64,000 nt of DNA from an uncultured Paracoccaceae bacterium (GCA_947497065.1 CANMEQ010000006.1:186001-250000); one strand, 5' to 3'; positions 43,820 through 55,299 are shown, counted from the stretch's first letter. The notes: a model not told the origin generated them from the sequence alone. Made by a program: numbers and translations.

Positions 43820-45214
43820 ATGATTCCAGTGCAGGGTGTTCACGGGCAAACCATTGCCGTTTTGGGGCTTGGCCGCTCTGGTCTGGCCACGGTTGTTGCT
43901 CTTCAAGCGGGCGGCGCGGATGTTGTCGTGTGGGACGATAGCCCAACAGCCGCCGACAAAGCCAATGATGCAGGCGCCACCCTGCGAGACCTCACAAAAC
44001 AAGGGGCATTCGACGGGATCGATGCGTTGATCACCAGCCCCGGCATCCCGCATCTCTACCCCGAGCCGCACCCCGCCATCGCCCGCGCATTGGCCGAAGG
44101 CTGCCCCGTCGACAACGACATCGGCCTGTTCTTCCGCAGCTTCGCCACCTCTGAATGGGATGGGTTTGACACCATGCCAAAGGTGATCGCGGTCACAGGA
44201 TCTAATGGGAAATCAACCACTTCCGCGCTTATCCACCATATTCTAGAAGAGGCGGGCCGGCCCACACAATTGGCCGGAAACATCGGTCGCGGCGTCCTCG
44301 ACATCGATCCGGCGCACGACGGCGAAGTCATCGTGTTGGAGCTGAGCAGCTACCAAACCGACCTCGCGCGCGCCCTCACGCCAGACATCGGTGTGTTCAC
44401 CAATCTCACACCGGATCACCTTGATCGGCACGGTGGTTTCGGGGGCTATTTCGCGGCCAAACGGCGTCTGTTCGCCGAAGGCGGGCCAGACCGCGCAGTG
44501 ATCGGCGTGGACGAGGTCGAGGGCCAATATATCGCCAACCAACTGACCCAAGGCCCCAAAGATGACCGTGTGTTGCGGGTGTCGTCAGGGCAAAAGCTGG
44601 TGGGGGCAGGGTGGTCCGTTTTTGCTCGCAAAGGCTTCCTCAGTGAATACCGCAAGGGCCGGCAAGTCGCTTCGATTGATTTGCGTAAAATCAATGGCTT
44701 ACCTGGCGTACACAACCATCAGAACGCCTGCGCTGCCTTCGCCGCATGTCGCGCGTTGGGCCTTGGCCCGCGGGTGATCGAACAGGCGCTGCACAGCTTT
44801 TCAGGCCTGCCGCACCGCAGCCAATTGATCGCGGAAAAAGACGGAGTCACCTTCGTGAACGACAGCAAAGCCACCAACGTCGATTCCGCCGCTAAAGCCT
44901 TGGCCGCGTTCAAAAATGTCCGGTGGATTTGCGGCGGTCTGGAAAAAGAGGGCGGGCTTGACGCGCTGCTGCCGGCCCCCACCGTCACCAAAGCTTATGT
45001 CATCGGACGTGAGGCTGCGGCCTTCGCGATGAAGCTCAAAGGTCTTGATGTCGAGATCTGCAATGACATGGCCACAGCCGTCGCCCGCGCAGCAAGCGAC
45101 GCGCAATCGGGCGACACAGTGTTGCTGGCCCCCGCTGCCGCATCATTCGATCAATACGACAGCTTTGAAAAACGGGGCGAGGATTTTATCGCGCAGGTTC
45201 AGGGGCTTAGCTGA
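43820..45214 (+). CDS. murD: UDP-MurNAc-L-alanine:D-glutamate ligase MurD
   Basis: 464 aa from the ATG at 43820 ([21 protein letters not shown]), preceded by AAAGGGG. The N-terminal Rossmann-like GLGRSG binds UDP, the P-loop is TGSNGKST (126-133), and [20 protein letters not shown] and [17 protein letters not shown] are MurD blocks. It adds D-glutamate to UDP-MurNAc-L-Ala. Its last 8 nt overlap the end of a convergent flavoprotein gene. Confidence 0.96.
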   Translation: MIPVQGVHGQTIAVLGLGRSGLATVVALQAGGADVVVWDDSPTAADKANDAGATLRDLTKQGAFDGIDALITSPGIPHLYPEPHPAIARALAEGCPVDNDIGLFFRSFATSEWDGFDTMPKVIAVTGSNGKSTTSALIHHILEEAGRPTQLAGNIGRGVLDIDPAHDGEVIVLELSSYQTDLARALTPDIGVFTNLTPDHLDRHGGFGGYFAAKRRLFAEGGPDRAVIGVDEVEGQYIANQLTQGPKDDRVLRVSSGQKLVGAGWSVFARKGFLSEYRKGRQVASIDLRKINGLPGVHNHQNACAAFAACRALGLGPRVIEQALHSFSGLPHRSQLIAEKDGVTFVNDSKATNVDSAAKALAAFKNVRWICGGLEKEGGLDALLPAPTVTKAYVIGREAAAFAMKLKGLDVEICNDMATAVARAASDAQSGDTVLLAPAAASFDQYDSFEKRGEDFIAQVQGLS

Positions 45215-46397
45215 TATGTTTGGCAGCAATCGCCGTGCCCGCCGCATAGGCGGATGACCAGGCCCATTGGAAGTTATAGCCGCCCAACCAGCCGGTCACA
45301 TCCACCGCTTCACCGATGAAGTAGAGGTTTGGAACCGTCTTGGCTTCCATAGTTTTGGACGACAGACCGTTGGTATCAACCCCGCCCAATGTGACTTCGG
45401 CGGTGCGGTAGCCTTCGGTGCCCGATGGTTTTACGGACCACGCCGCCAGATCCGCACACAGCCCGTCAATCCGCGCGTCTGACCAATCGGCGATATTGCC
45501 GCTCAGGTCCGTGCCTGTTGACAAAAAGTCTACCAAACGGGCGGGCAGCTGGTGGGATAGAACGGTCGTAAACGCCTTGCGCCCATCGGTTTTGCGGGCC
45601 TGCTTGAGCGTCGCTGCCAATCCGCCTTCGGGGATCAGGTTCACGGTGATCGGCTCACCGTCGTGCCAATAGCTGGAGGCTTGTAAAACAGCAGGGCCCG
45701 ACAGCCCGCGGTGGGTGAACAAAAGCGCCTCGTCGAACGCCGTGCCGTCTTGTGTGATCACGCGGGCTGGGGTGGCGGTGCCCGCCAAGGGTTTGAATTT
45801 TTCGTCGGAAAACGTGAATGGAACAAGGGCCGCGCGGGTGTCTGTGACCTGCAGGCCAAAGTCTTCGGCGATCTGATAGGCCAATCCGGTGGCCCCCATT
45901 TTCGGGATCGATTTGCCTCCCGTGGCCATAACCAGCGACCGTGCCTTCACCGTGCCCACTTTGCCATTTCGAGACAGGGCGACCACAAAATCGGTGCCAT
46001 CATGGCTGATGTCACCGATGGATGTGTTCAACCACAATTGCGCGCCAGCGGCGTCCATTTGCGCGCGCAACATCTCGATGATGTCTTTGGCGCTGTCATC
46101 GCAAAACAATTGGCCCAGGGTTTTCTCGTGCCACTTGATGCCGTGGCGATCGACCAGTTCGATAAAATCCCACTGCGTATAGCGGGCCAAGGCCGACTTG
46201 GCGAAATGAGGGTTCTGGCTGATGAAATTGGCAGCACTGGCGCCAAGGTTGGTAAAGTTGCACCGCCCGCCGCCCGAGATGCGGATCTTTTCACCGGGGG
46301 CTTTCGCGTGATCAACGACCAACGTGCGCGGTCCTGCGTGGGCGGCGCAGTGAAGGCCGGCCGCACCGGCACCGAGGATGAGTGTGTTTACATGCAT
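45207..46397 (-). CDS. HI0933-type FAD-dependent oxidoreductase, antisense inside the dcw cluster
   Basis: 396 aa from the ATG at 46397 ([18 protein letters not shown]). GAGAAG is the FAD dinucleotide loop, [12 protein letters not shown] the family hallmark, [27 protein letters not shown] a second block, and [25 protein letters not shown] the C-terminal FAD contact. Members of this HI0933/YhiN (TIGR00275-like) family have no settled physiological reaction. It overlaps the murD 3' end by 8 nt and is divergent from ftsW, so it separates murD from the rest of the dcw cluster. Confidence 0.92.
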   Translation of the reverse strand: MHVNTLILGAGAAGLHCAAHAGPRTLVVDHAKAPGEKIRISGGGRCNFTNLGASAANFISQNPHFAKSALARYTQWDFIELVDRHGIKWHEKTLGQLFCDDSAKDIIEMLRAQMDAAGAQLWLNTSIGDISHDGTDFVVALSRNGKVGTVKARSLVMATGGKSIPKMGATGLAYQIAEDFGLQVTDTRAALVPFTFSDEKFKPLAGTATPARVITQDGTAFDEALLFTHRGLSGPAVLQASSYWHDGEPITVNLIPEGGLAATLKQARKTDGRKAFTTVLSHQLPARLVDFLSTGTDLSGNIADWSDARIDGLCADLAAWSVKPSGTEGYRTAEVTLGGVDTNGLSSKTMEAKTVPNLYFIGEAVDVTGWLGGYNFQWAWSSAYAAGTAIAAKHIS

Positions 46398-46560
46398 ATT
46401 GCTCAGGTGCCTTGAAACGCGCGCCACCGCAAGAGGTGGGGGTGTTTTTCGGCTGATCCTACGACATGTGTCATTTTTCTGGAATCAGCGGAGATTTCTG
46501 TTTAAGATAGTACTCAGACCCGGAAAACGGGCGTTTTGAGGCAGTAAGGCAGTTAGCACC

Positions 46561-47727
46561 ATGACAGAAATGGTCTATGGAACGATTCCCGTTGCATCGG
46601 GTGATCCGGTTCTTCCACGGTGGTGGAGAACGGTCGATAAATGGACGTTGTCCTGTATTCTTGCATTGTTTGGCATCGGGCTGTTGCTTGGGCTTGCGGC
46701 ATCGCCGCCCTTGGCCGCGAAAAACGGGTTCGAGCCGTTTCACTATGTGCAGCGTCAGGCGTTTTTCGGATCGGTGGCCCTGTGCGTGATGTTCGTGACA
46801 TCGATGATGTCGCCGACGTTGGTGCGGCGTTTGGCGGTGCTGGGGTTTTTGTGCGCGTTTGTGGCGCTGGCCGGATTGCCGTTTCTGGGCACCGACTTTG
46901 GCAAAGGTGCTGTGCGTTGGTACTCGCTCGGGTTCGCATCTGTGCAGCCATCTGAATTTTTGAAGCCAGGATTTATTGTTGTTGCGGCGTGGTTTATGGC
47001 CGCCAGCAAGGAAATTGGCGGCCCTCCGGGCAAATCCTATTCCATGATTTTAACCGTCGTCATCGTGTTGATGTTGGCGATGCAGCCCGATTTTGGCCAA
47101 TCCGCGCTTATCTTGTTTGGCTGGGGTGTTATGTATTTTGTCGCCGGTGCGCCGCTTTTGTTGTTGGTGGGGATCGCCGGTGTGGTCGTCTTTGCAGGCA
47201 CGATTGCCTATGCCAATTCCGAACACTTCGCGCGCCGGATTGACGGGTTTTTGAACCCTGACGTCGATCCGACAACCCAGCTGGGCTACGCCACCAATGC
47301 CATCCGTGAGGGTGGGTTCTTTGGCGTTGGTGTGGGCGAGGGGCAGGTGAAATGGTCGCTTCCGGATGCGCATACCGATTTTATCATCGCTGTAGCTGCC
47401 GAAGAATACGGGCTGATCTGCGTTTTGGCGATTATCGCGCTTTATGCGACAATCGTGGTGCGGTCACTGATGCGGTTGATGAAGGAACGTGATCCGTTCA
47501 TTCGTTTGGCAGGCTGCGGCTTGGCATGCATCGTGGGCGTTCAGGCGATGATCAATATGGGTGTGGCTGTGCGTTTGTTGCCAGCCAAGGGCATGACATT
47601 GCCGTTCGTCAGCTATGGCGGGTCGTCTGTGATCGCGTCCGGTATTGCAGTGGGCATGTTGTTGGCCTTCACGCGGTCTCGTCCACAAGGGCAGATCGGG
47701 GACATTCTTCTTCGTCGGGGGCGCTGA
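46561..47727 (+). CDS. ftsW: Septal peptidoglycan glycosyltransferase FtsW
   Basis: 388 aa SEDS protein with ten membrane segments. Blocks visible: [39 protein letters not shown]-less [21 protein letters not shown], and [23 protein letters not shown] near the end. It polymerises septal glycan from lipid II in complex with FtsI. The 163-bp region upstream, shared with the divergent flavoprotein, must hold its promoter. murG starts 2 nt after its stop. Confidence 0.95.
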   Translation: MTEMVYGTIPVASGDPVLPRWWRTVDKWTLSCILALFGIGLLLGLAASPPLAAKNGFEPFHYVQRQAFFGSVALCVMFVTSMMSPTLVRRLAVLGFLCAFVALAGLPFLGTDFGKGAVRWYSLGFASVQPSEFLKPGFIVVAAWFMAASKEIGGPPGKSYSMILTVVIVLMLAMQPDFGQSALILFGWGVMYFVAGAPLLLLVGIAGVVVFAGTIAYANSEHFARRIDGFLNPDVDPTTQLGYATNAIREGGFFGVGVGEGQVKWSLPDAHTDFIIAVAAEEYGLICVLAIIALYATIVVRSLMRLMKERDPFIRLAGCGLACIVGVQAMINMGVAVRLLPAKGMTLPFVSYGGSSVIASGIAVGMLLAFTRSRPQGQIGDILLRRGR

Positions 47728-47729
47728 GC

Positions 47730-48824
47730 ATGACGCAGCCATTACTGATTATCGCAGCAGGCGGCACGGGGGGGCATATGTTCCCCGCCCAAGCACTGGC
47801 CGAAGCCATGTTGGCACGGGGGTGGCGGGTGAAGCTGTCGACCGATGCACGGGGCGCGCGCTACACGGGGGGCTTTCCTCATGATGTTGAGATTGAGAAA
47901 GTCGGCTCTGCGACTTTTGCCCGTGGCGGGATTGCAGCCAAGCTGACCGTTCCGTTCAAGATTTTAGGCGGGTCTGTGGCAGCAGCGGTACGGATGCTGC
48001 GCGATAAGCCTGCGATGGTTGTCGGGTTTGGGGGCTACCCTGCCATTCCGGCGATGACGGCGGCATTTGTGTTGCGCCGGCCGCGGATGATCCATGAACA
48101 AAACGGTATTCTGGGCCGTGTGAACCGCATTTTTGCCAAACGTGTCGATGCGGTGGCGTGCGGGACGTGGCCCACAGAATTGCCCGAAGGTGTTGAGGGG
48201 ATCGACGTTGGCAACCCTGTGCGCAGTGCGATCCTTGACCGTGCGGGGGCGGGGTATATCGCGCCGGGCGATTATCCGATGTCCATCGTTGTGATGGGCG
48301 GCAGCCAAGGCGCGCGGATTTTGTCTGATGTTGTGCCACCAGCCATTTCCGGATTGCCATCGGCCATTCGCCGCAACATTCGCGTCAGCCATCAGGCGCG
48401 CGCAGAAGATCTGGAGCGGGTCGCGAAGTACTACGCAGATGAAGGTATTCCCGCAGACGTTCAGACATTTTTCAACGATGTGCCCACGCGCATGTCCGAG
48501 GCGCAATTGGTGATCACACGGGCCGGTGCCTCTAGCATTGCGGACCTCAGCATTATTGGACGTCCCTCTATTTTGGTGCCCTATGCTGCGGCTGCGGCGG
48601 ACCACCAGACGGCCAATGCCCAAGGGTTGGTTGCGGCAGGGGCGGCGATTATGGTGCCCGAAAGCCAGTTGCACGTCGACAGCTTGTCAGACCAGATCGC
48701 CTCTGTTCTGAGCGATCCGAACGCCGCGGTAACTATGGCGAAATCGGCGCTGGCGTGCGGCAAACCCGATGCCACACAAACCTTGGTTGAATTGACGGAA
48801 CAGCTGGCGCAAACGCGCGGCTAA
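47730..48824 (+). CDS. murG: UDP-GlcNAc:lipid I N-acetylglucosaminyltransferase MurG
   Basis: 364 aa from the ATG at 47730; the longer open frame lies inside fts[11 protein letters not shown] (11-20) is the N-terminal lipid-binding G loop, [13 protein letters not shown] and [12 protein letters not shown] follow, and [24 protein letters not shown] is the UDP-GlcNAc site. It makes lipid II at the inner membrane surface. Confidence 0.96.
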   Translation: MTQPLLIIAAGGTGGHMFPAQALAEAMLARGWRVKLSTDARGARYTGGFPHDVEIEKVGSATFARGGIAAKLTVPFKILGGSVAAAVRMLRDKPAMVVGFGGYPAIPAMTAAFVLRRPRMIHEQNGILGRVNRIFAKRVDAVACGTWPTELPEGVEGIDVGNPVRSAILDRAGAGYIAPGDYPMSIVVMGGSQGARILSDVVPPAISGLPSAIRRNIRVSHQARAEDLERVAKYYADEGIPADVQTFFNDVPTRMSEAQLVITRAGASSIADLSIIGRPSILVPYAAAAADHQTANAQGLVAAGAAIMVPESQLHVDSLSDQIASVLSDPNAAVTMAKSALACGKPDATQTLVELTEQLAQTRG

Positions 48825-48852
48825 TTGACGGAACGAACGGAAGTATCTGAGT

Positions 48853-50250
48853 ATGAACGGTGTAACAAAACTCCCCCTCGATGTTGGCCCTATTCACTTC
48901 GTGGGTATTGGAGGCATCGGGATGTCCGGCATCGCTGAAGTCTTGCTCAGCCACGGCTATACAGTGCAGGGCTCTGACCTGAAAGAAACGCCCATCACCA
49001 AACGTCTGACGGAACTGGGCGCTTTGGTGCATGTCGGTCAAAGGGCGGAAAACATTGCCGAAGCGGCTGTTATCGTGATTTCCAGCGCGATCAAACCAGG
49101 CAATCCGGAGCTCGACGAGGCGCGCATGCGCGGCCTGCCGATTGTGCGCCGCGCCGAAATGTTGGCCGAGCTGATGCGCCTAAAGTCGAACATCGCGGTT
49201 GCGGGCACGCACGGCAAAACCACGACCACAACTATGGTCGCAGCACTTTTGGATGGCGGCAATTTCAACCCCACGGTGGTGAACGGTGGGATCATTCATG
49301 CCTATGGGTCCAATGCGCGGGTTGGCGACGGCGAATGGATGGTGGTTGAGGCCGATGAATCCGACGGCACGTTCAATCGTCTTCCCGCAACGATTGCCAT
49401 TGTGACCAACATTGACCCAGAGCACATGGAGCACTGGGGCACGGAAGAAAACCTGCACCGTGGGTTTTACGATTTCGTATCCAACATCCCGTTCTACGGT
49501 GTGGCGGTGTGCTGCACCGATGACAGTGATGTGCAGGCGTTGGTGGGTAAAATTACCGACCGCCGCGTGATCACTTACGGCTTTAATGCGCAGGCCGATG
49601 TGCGGGCCGTGAACCTGACCTATTCTGGTGGCCAAGCGCATTTTGACGTGGCGCTGCAAAGCGAGGATATGCTGATTGAGGGCTGCGTTTTGCCGATGCC
49701 TGGCGATCACAACGTGTCCAACGCGCTGTCTGCTATCGCTGTGGCCCGTCATCTGGGCATGAAACGCGAAGAAATCCGCGCCGCATTGGCCAGCTTTGGC
49801 GGTGTGAATCGTCGCTTTACCCGCGTGGGCGAGGTGAACGGCGTGACCATCATTGATGATTACGGGCATCACCCAACCGAGATTGCCGCCGTGCTGAAAG
49901 CAGCGCGTCAGGCCTGCGATGGCCGGATTATCGCGGTGCACCAACCGCACCGCTACAGCCGATTGCACCATCATTTCGAAGATTTCTGTTCGTGCTTTAA
50001 CGATGCAGATGTTGTCGCCATTGCCGAAGTGTTCGCCGCGGGTGAAGACGTGATCGAGGGCGCGACACGGGATGATTTAGTGGCCGGTTTAATTCGGGGC
50101 GGTCACCGCCATGCCCGCGCGATCACCGATGAAGACGATTTGGTGCGTTTGGTGAAAGAGCAAGCCAAAGAGGGCGACATGGTCGTCTGTCTCGGGGCAG
50201 GCTCCATCTCCACCTGGGCCAATTCCATGCCGGAGCGCCTTAAAGGGTGA
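48853..50250 (+). CDS. murC: UDP-MurNAc:L-alanine ligase MurC
   Basis: 465 aa. [18 protein letters not shown] begins the UDP-binding domain, the P-loop is [10 protein letters not shown] (117-126), and [23 protein letters not shown] and [18 protein letters not shown] are diagnostic. It starts stem-peptide synthesis. The stop overlaps the GTG of the next small ORF by 4 nt (GTGA). Confidence 0.96.
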   Translation: MNGVTKLPLDVGPIHFVGIGGIGMSGIAEVLLSHGYTVQGSDLKETPITKRLTELGALVHVGQRAENIAEAAVIVISSAIKPGNPELDEARMRGLPIVRRAEMLAELMRLKSNIAVAGTHGKTTTTTMVAALLDGGNFNPTVVNGGIIHAYGSNARVGDGEWMVVEADESDGTFNRLPATIAIVTNIDPEHMEHWGTEENLHRGFYDFVSNIPFYGVAVCCTDDSDVQALVGKITDRRVITYGFNAQADVRAVNLTYSGGQAHFDVALQSEDMLIEGCVLPMPGDHNVSNALSAIAVARHLGMKREEIRAALASFGGVNRRFTRVGEVNGVTIIDDYGHHPTEIAAVLKAARQACDGRIIAVHQPHRYSRLHHHFEDFCSCFNDADVVAIAEVFAAGEDVIEGATRDDLVAGLIRGGHRHARAITDEDDLVRLVKEQAKEGDMVVCLGAGSISTWANSMPERLKG

Positions 50251-50474
50251 CTTACGAATGGCTGATCCTTGGGGCGATTGTTTTGGTGTCGGTCTTGCCG
50301 ATGATCAAATGGTTGCGGCGTCTTTTGTGGGCGTTCACCATTGCGTTCGTGGCCATGTTGCTGATCCACATGCAGCATAACCCAGGTGAAGCAACCTTGG
50401 CCTTGGGCGCGATGGGGGGCGGTATGATGTTCCGGCGGCCCATTCGGCGCGCTGTATTCGGGGGGCTACTGTAA
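50247..50474 (+). CDS. Small membrane protein between murC and murB, unknown
   Basis: 75 aa with a GTG start overlapping the murC stop. Two hydrophobic segments (about 6-20 and 28-43), with [11 protein letters not shown] between them, and a basic C-terminus ([14 protein letters not shown]). No family recognised. Its TAA overlaps the ATG of the next ORF by one base, so translation is coupled through the trio of small ORFs. Confidence 0.75.
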   Translation: MTYEWLILGAIVLVSVLPMIKWLRRLLWAFTIAFVAMLLIHMQHNPGEATLALGAMGGGMMFRRPIRRAVFGGLL

Positions 50475-50725
50475 TGTCGTCAATTCTTGCCGCGTGCATC
50501 TGGGTGTTTTGCGCTACGTTTACGGCGTTTTTACCGATGCGACGGCAATATGTGCCGGGTGTGACACTGCTGATTTTAGCACCACTGCTGATTATTTGGT
50601 TGGGCGTTGATCTGGGCTGGGGCTGGGCCATAGCGGGTGTTTTAGGGTTCGTGTCGATGTTTCGAAATCCGTTGCGGTATTTCTACGCTCGTGCGCGCGG
50701 CCAAGCTCCGGAGTTGCCGAAATGA
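50474..50725 (+). CDS. DUF2484-like small membrane protein, copy 1
   Basis: 83 aa with two or three hydrophobic segments. The pattern CIWVFCATFTAFLPMRRQY, then PLLIIWLGVDLGWGWAIAG and SMFRNPLRYFYARARG aligns with the next ORF, so the two are paralogues. DUF2484 proteins are known mainly from Rhodobacteraceae and often sit by murB; assignment is from memory of that pattern. Function unknown. Confidence 0.75.
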   Translation: MSSILAACIWVFCATFTAFLPMRRQYVPGVTLLILAPLLIIWLGVDLGWGWAIAGVLGFVSMFRNPLRYFYARARGQAPELPK

Positions 50726-51003
50726 TGCCTTTGGTTTTGGGATGTGTTTGGATCGTTGCCGCAAATGTGCTGGCGCTGATCCCAAGCCGCGACAACCATT
50801 GGTTTCGCGCCTATGTTTTGATCGCCATTGGAATCCCTCTGTTGATCTACATCGGCTACAGCACAGGCTGGCTGTTTGCGGTGGCGTTTTTTCTAGCGGG
50901 TGCAAGCGTTTTGCGCTGGCCCGTGGTGTACCTGATGCGTTGGTTGGGCCGCACGACGGGGATCGACTTTGGACGTCTTGGCAAAAAGAATGACCCAGAA
51001 TAG
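50722..51003 (+). CDS. DUF2484-like small membrane protein, copy 2
   Basis: 93 aa. CVWIVAANVLALIPSRDNHW, PLLIYIGYSTGWLFAVA and SVLRWPVVYLMRWLGR match copy 1 position for position (C-[IV]-W, A-x-[LI]-P, P-L-L-I, G-W, S-[MV]-[FL]-R-x-P-x-x-Y). It starts inside the stop of copy 1 (ATGA) and precedes murB by 9 nt. A role alongside MurB or lipid II enzymes is inference from position. Confidence 0.78.
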   Translation: MMPLVLGCVWIVAANVLALIPSRDNHWFRAYVLIAIGIPLLIYIGYSTGWLFAVAFFLAGASVLRWPVVYLMRWLGRTTGIDFGRLGKKNDPE

Positions 51004-51012
51004 GAGATGCCC

Positions 51013-51948
51013 ATGATGATGACTGACCTTCCGAACGTGCGTGGCACCCTGACCGAAAACCGTGATCTGTCAGGTTTGACATGGATGCGCGTGGGCGGAC
51101 CTGCTGATGTTTTGTTCCAACCGGCTGACCCTGATGATCTTTGTGCGTTTTTGGCGGCGTTGCCGGCAGATGTGCCTGTTTTTGCCATGGGCGTGGGGTC
51201 GAACCTGATTGTCCGTGATGGCGGTGTGCGCGGCGTTGTGATCCGGCTTGGGCGTGGCTTCAACGGGATTGAGATTGAGGGGGGCACCGTGCGGGCCGGG
51301 GCTGCTGCGCTGGATGCGCATGTGGCGCGCAAGGCCGCAGCCGAAGGCGTGAATTTGACGTTTTTGCGCACCATTCCGGGATCGATCGGTGGGGCCGTGC
51401 GTATGAATGCGGGCTGCTACGGCGACTACATGGCGGATGTGTTGCAGCACGTCGATGTCGTGTTGCGCGATGGCACGCGAAAGAGCTTTGCAGCGGCGGA
51501 TTTGCAATTGGCCTACCGGTCGTCTGTTCTGCCCGAAGGGGCCGTAATTATTGGCGCGACGCTGAAAGCTCCGCGCGAGGATGCAGCCATTTTGGAAGAC
51601 CGGATGGCCGCACAATTGGCCAAGCGGGACGAGACCCAACCTACCAAAGATCGCACAGCGGGCAGCACGTTCCGTAATCCAGCTGGATTTTCATCGACAG
51701 GCAAGGCCGATGACACGATGGATTTGAAGGCGTGGAAGGTGATTGATGATGCAGGCATGCGCGGTGCGACCCGCGGTGGTGCTGTGATGAACACCATGCA
51801 TTCCAACTTTTTGACCAATGCGGGCGATGCCACAGCCGCTGATCTTGAAGGATTAGGCGAAGACGTCCGAAAAAAGGTTTACGACACCAGCGGGATAACG
51901 CTAGAGTGGGAAATCATGAGGGTCGGCGAACCGGCCCCGACGGAGTGA
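51013..51948 (+). CDS. murB: UDP-N-acetylenolpyruvoylglucosamine reductase MurB
   Basis: 311 aa. Four ATGs compete (51007, 51013, 51016, 51019); 51013 is 6 nt after AGGAG and is preferred. [21 protein letters not shown], the FAD-binding [35 protein letters not shown] and AGSTFRNP (Ser proton donor) identify it. It reduces UDP-GlcNAc-enolpyruvate to UDP-MurNAc with NADPH. Confidence 0.95.
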   Translation: MMMTDLPNVRGTLTENRDLSGLTWMRVGGPADVLFQPADPDDLCAFLAALPADVPVFAMGVGSNLIVRDGGVRGVVIRLGRGFNGIEIEGGTVRAGAAALDAHVARKAAAEGVNLTFLRTIPGSIGGAVRMNAGCYGDYMADVLQHVDVVLRDGTRKSFAAADLQLAYRSSVLPEGAVIIGATLKAPREDAAILEDRMAAQLAKRDETQPTKDRTAGSTFRNPAGFSSTGKADDTMDLKAWKVIDDAGMRGATRGGAVMNTMHSNFLTNAGDATAADLEGLGEDVRKKVYDTSGITLEWEIMRVGEPAPTE

Positions 51949-52039
51949 TCCACCCTTAACGGATCAAAGGCCCCAACAGGCAGGGGCGGTGGTAAACTAC
52001 AAACGACGATCCATCTAAGGATCGCGAAAGAGGCGCAGA

Positions 52040-52954
52040 GTGTCGAGCAAGACACCCCAAACGGTTGCTGTCCTATTGGGCGGCCCATCGGCTGAACGGG
52101 ATGTATCCCTGAGTTCAGGCCGTGAATGTGCGGCCGCATTGCGGACCGCCGGTTTTGACGTTGTTGAAATTGATGCGGGTGTTGATTTGCCCGAACAGTT
52201 GAAAGCGGCGAAACCGGATGTTGTGTTCAACGGCTTGCATGGTCGTTGGTGCGAAGATGGTGTGGTGCAGGGGCTGTTGGAATGGATGCGCATTCCTTAC
52301 ACTCATTCCGGTGTGCTGGCGTCGGCCATTGCCATGGATAAACAAAAAACCAAAGAGATTTACCGCGCGGCGGGACTGCCGTTTGTAGATAGTGTCTTGG
52401 CGGACAAGTCCGACATCGAAGCGGCACATGTGATGGAGCCGCCTTACGTTGTGAAACCCTATAACGAAGGGTCCAGCGTCGGGGTTTATATTGTCACGGA
52501 ACGTGCCAATGGTACGCCGACATTGGCGCCTGATCTCCCCGAAACACTGATGGTCGAAACCTATGCGCCGGGCCGCGAGTTGACGACCGCGGTGATGAAT
52601 GACCGCGCATTGACGGTGACAGATATCATCACCGAGGGCTGGTACGATTACGCTGCGAAATACGAAACCGGTGGCTCTCTTCACGAGATACCTGCGGATA
52701 TTCCGCAAGACATTTTTGACGCCTGTATGGATTACGCCCAGCGGGCTCATGATGCTTTGGGCTGTCGGGGGATGAGCCGGACAGATTTTCGCTGGGATGA
52801 AAGCCGTGGTGTGGATGGCATTATTTTGCTGGAAACCAACACACAGCCTGGCATGACGCCAACATCGCTGGCGCCTGAACAGGCAGCCCATTGCGGCATT
52901 TCGTTTCCTGAGTTGATGACCTGGATGGTGGAGGATGCCTCATGCGACCGCTAA
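52040..52954 (+). CDS. ddl: D-alanine:D-alanine ligase
   Basis: 304 aa, GTG start after [26 protein letters not shown], the ATP-grasp lysine block [17 protein letters not shown], and [21 protein letters not shown] (metal and D-Ala site) are all present. It makes D-Ala-D-Ala for MurF. Short DdlB type, as usual in dcw clusters. The 91-nt gap after murB includes a small GATCC/GGATC hairpin. Its 3' end overlaps ftsQ by 13 nt. Confidence 0.95.
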   Translation: MSSKTPQTVAVLLGGPSAERDVSLSSGRECAAALRTAGFDVVEIDAGVDLPEQLKAAKPDVVFNGLHGRWCEDGVVQGLLEWMRIPYTHSGVLASAIAMDKQKTKEIYRAAGLPFVDSVLADKSDIEAAHVMEPPYVVKPYNEGSSVGVYIVTERANGTPTLAPDLPETLMVETYAPGRELTTAVMNDRALTVTDIITEGWYDYAAKYETGGSLHEIPADIPQDIFDACMDYAQRAHDALGCRGMSRTDFRWDESRGVDGIILLETNTQPGMTPTSLAPEQAAHCGISFPELMTWMVEDASCDR

Positions 52955-53820
52955 AAGCTGACCGTCTAGACACGGCGAAACGCGACCCTGCGCCAAGCCG
53001 TTGGGGATACCGCTATCAACGGCTGATGTTGACGCCGGGGTTCCGGAAGATGGTGAAAGTTGGCCTGCCTATGTTGGTGGTCGGTGGTTTGGTGGCTGGT
53101 TGGACAGCTCGTGAGGCGAACCGTCAGTTGATTGCTGACGCCTACAACGACATGAAGGGCCAAATTCAGCAGCGCGACGAATTCATGGTCAAGGTGATGG
53201 CTGTCGATGGGGCAGATGACACGCTGGCCAGCGACGTACGCACAGTGCTGCCGGTGGAGTTTCCGGTGTCTAGCTTTGATCTCGATTTGGAAGATATGCG
53301 CCAGACCGTGGCGGCGTTGCCAGCCGTGGCAGAGGCGACGTTGCGTGTGCGCCCGGGCGGGATTTTGCAAGTGAACGTGACGCAACGCCAACCAGTTGCG
53401 GTGTTCCGCGCGCCCGAGGGGCTGAAGTTGATCGATGTTGAAGGTGTGTTGATCCAGAACATCATGGCGCGGGGCGACCGTCCGGATCTGCCGCTGATCA
53501 CTGGGGATGGCGCACGCGATGTGCTGGACGAGGGGCTGAAGATTTACGACGTAGCGGGGCCGTTGTTGCCGCGTATGCGTGGGCTGGTCCGGATGGGCGA
53601 ACGGCGCTGGGACGTGATCCTCGAAGGGGGGCAGCGGGTTTTGCTGCCAACCGCCGATCCTGTGTCCGCGTTTGAACGTGTCGTGGCGTTGAACCAAGCG
53701 CAGGATTTGCTGGAACGGGATGTCGCGGTTGTCGACATGCGCCATCCCAGCCGACCAACAATAAGAATGAATGAACAAGCCGTGGCCACATTGCGCCAGA
53801 TAAACGGCGCTGAAGACTAA
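52942..53820 (+). CDS. ftsQ: Cell division protein FtsQ
   Basis: 292 aa bitopic protein: basic cytoplasmic tail, membrane segment at about 37-54, then a POTRA domain ([34 protein letters not shown]) and the FtsQ domain ([42 protein letters not shown]). It recruits FtsL/FtsB and regulates septal synthesis. The start lies inside the end of ddl. Confidence 0.94.
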   Translation: MRPLKADRLDTAKRDPAPSRWGYRYQRLMLTPGFRKMVKVGLPMLVVGGLVAGWTAREANRQLIADAYNDMKGQIQQRDEFMVKVMAVDGADDTLASDVRTVLPVEFPVSSFDLDLEDMRQTVAALPAVAEATLRVRPGGILQVNVTQRQPVAVFRAPEGLKLIDVEGVLIQNIMARGDRPDLPLITGDGARDVLDEGLKIYDVAGPLLPRMRGLVRMGERRWDVILEGGQRVLLPTADPVSAFERVVALNQAQDLLERDVAVVDMRHPSRPTIRMNEQAVATLRQINGAED

Positions 53821-53837
53821 GAGCAGGTGTGTAGAAG

Positions 53838-55172
53838 ATGAGAGACCTTTACCAATCCCAACGCGCCCAACGGGCTATGCGGCAAGCGGCCATGCAACGC
53901 GGTGTGATCGCGATCTTGGACGTAGGCTCGTCAAAGATCGCGTGTCTTGTGTTGCGGTTTGATGGGCAGGATCATTTTAACGAAAACGATGGTGTCGGGT
54001 CTTTGGCGGGGCAATCGTCGTTTCGGGTGATTGGTGCGGCAACAACGCGGTCACGGGGTGTTCGGTTCGGTGAAATTGACGCGATGGCCGAAACGGAACG
54101 CGCAATCCGAACGGCTGTACAAGCGGCCCAGAAAATGGCGAACGTGCGGGTCGACCATGTGATTGCCTGCATGTCTGGTGGTCGTCCACGGTCCTATGGG
54201 TTGGATGGTCAGGTTGATGTGATGGGGCAGGTGGTCACCGAAGGTGATATTGGCCGTGTTCTGGCGGAATGTGATGTGCCTGACATTGGCGAAGGCCGCG
54301 AGGTTTTGCACGCGCAACCGATCAACTTTGCCCTGGATCATCGCAGTGGTTTGGCTGATCCGCGCGGGCAGATTGGCCAGCAATTGGCGACGGACATGCA
54401 TTTGGTCACCATCGAAGACAGTGTGATCGAGAACCTGCTGTACTGCATCAAACGGTGTGATCTGGAATTGGCCGGTGTTGCATCATCCGCCTATGCGGCA
54501 GGTATTTCTTCGCTGGTGGAAGACGAACAAGAATTAGGTGCGGCCTGTATTGATATGGGGGGCGGCTCGACCGGCATTTCCATTTTCATGCGCAAACACA
54601 TGATTTATTCCGACAGTGTTCGCATGGGCGGCGACCACGTGACATCCGATATTTCAATGGGGTTGCAGGTGGCGCCTGCGATGGCCGAGCGGATCAAGAC
54701 ATTCTATGGCGGCGTTTTGGCGACGGGCATGGATGATCGCGAAATGATCGAAGTGGGTAGTGACACAGGCGATTGGGAACATGATCGCCGCACCGTCAGC
54801 CGGGCGGAATTGATCGGTATTATGCGGCCTCGTGTTGAGGAAATTTTGGAAGAGGTGCGCGTGCGGTTGGACGCTGCCGGTTTCGAGCATTTGCCGAGCC
54901 AGCAGATCGTGCTGACCGGTGGGGGCAGCCAAATTCCGGGCCTTGATGGTTTGGCAAATAAAATCCTTGGGCAGCAGGTTCGTATTGGGCGTCCGTTGCG
55001 GGTTCAGGGCCTGCCACAAGCGGCCACAGGATCGGCGTTTTCGGCCGCTGTCGGTCTGTCCTTGTTCGCGGCACACCCACAAGACGAGTGGTGGGATTTC
55101 GATATTCCGGCCGAAAAATACCCTGCGCGATCGTTTAAGCGGGCGGTTCGCTGGTTCAGAGAGAACTGGTGA
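53838..55172 (+). CDS. ftsA: Cell division protein FtsA
   Basis: 444 aa actin-like ATPase. GVIAILDVGSSKIACLVLRF is phosphate loop 1, AACIDMGGGSTGISIFM phosphate loop 2 and QIVLTGGGSQIPGLDGLANKIL the adenosine motif. The C-terminal FKRAVRWFRENW is an amphipathic membrane-targeting helix. It anchors FtsZ to the membrane. Follows ftsQ by 17 nt. Confidence 0.95.
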   Translation: MRDLYQSQRAQRAMRQAAMQRGVIAILDVGSSKIACLVLRFDGQDHFNENDGVGSLAGQSSFRVIGAATTRSRGVRFGEIDAMAETERAIRTAVQAAQKMANVRVDHVIACMSGGRPRSYGLDGQVDVMGQVVTEGDIGRVLAECDVPDIGEGREVLHAQPINFALDHRSGLADPRGQIGQQLATDMHLVTIEDSVIENLLYCIKRCDLELAGVASSAYAAGISSLVEDEQELGAACIDMGGGSTGISIFMRKHMIYSDSVRMGGDHVTSDISMGLQVAPAMAERIKTFYGGVLATGMDDREMIEVGSDTGDWEHDRRTVSRAELIGIMRPRVEEILEEVRVRLDAAGFEHLPSQQIVLTGGGSQIPGLDGLANKILGQQVRIGRPLRVQGLPQAATGSAFSAAVGLSLFAAHPQDEWWDFDIPAEKYPARSFKRAVRWFRENW

Positions 55173-55282
55173 TACGCAAGATTTCGCCTAAACCCCCAAA
55201 TGCGGCGGGTTGAGGCGAAAATAGGACCATATTTTGCGGTATTTTCGCGTTTTTTCCGTGACCATCCGCACGAGGACCGTTA

Positions 55283-55299
55283 GAGTCCCTTAAAGACTC
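55283..55299. promoter_or_regulatory. Two CcrM (GANTC) sites in a small inverted repeat upstream of ftsZ
   Basis: GAGTC (55283-55287) and GACTC (55295-55299) form the arms of AGAGTC-N7-GACTCT in the 178-bp ftsA-ftsZ gap, 52-68 bp before the ftsZ ATG. CcrM methylates GANTC in alphaproteobacteria, and in Caulobacter methylation of the ftsZ promoter raises its transcription. Confidence 0.6.
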
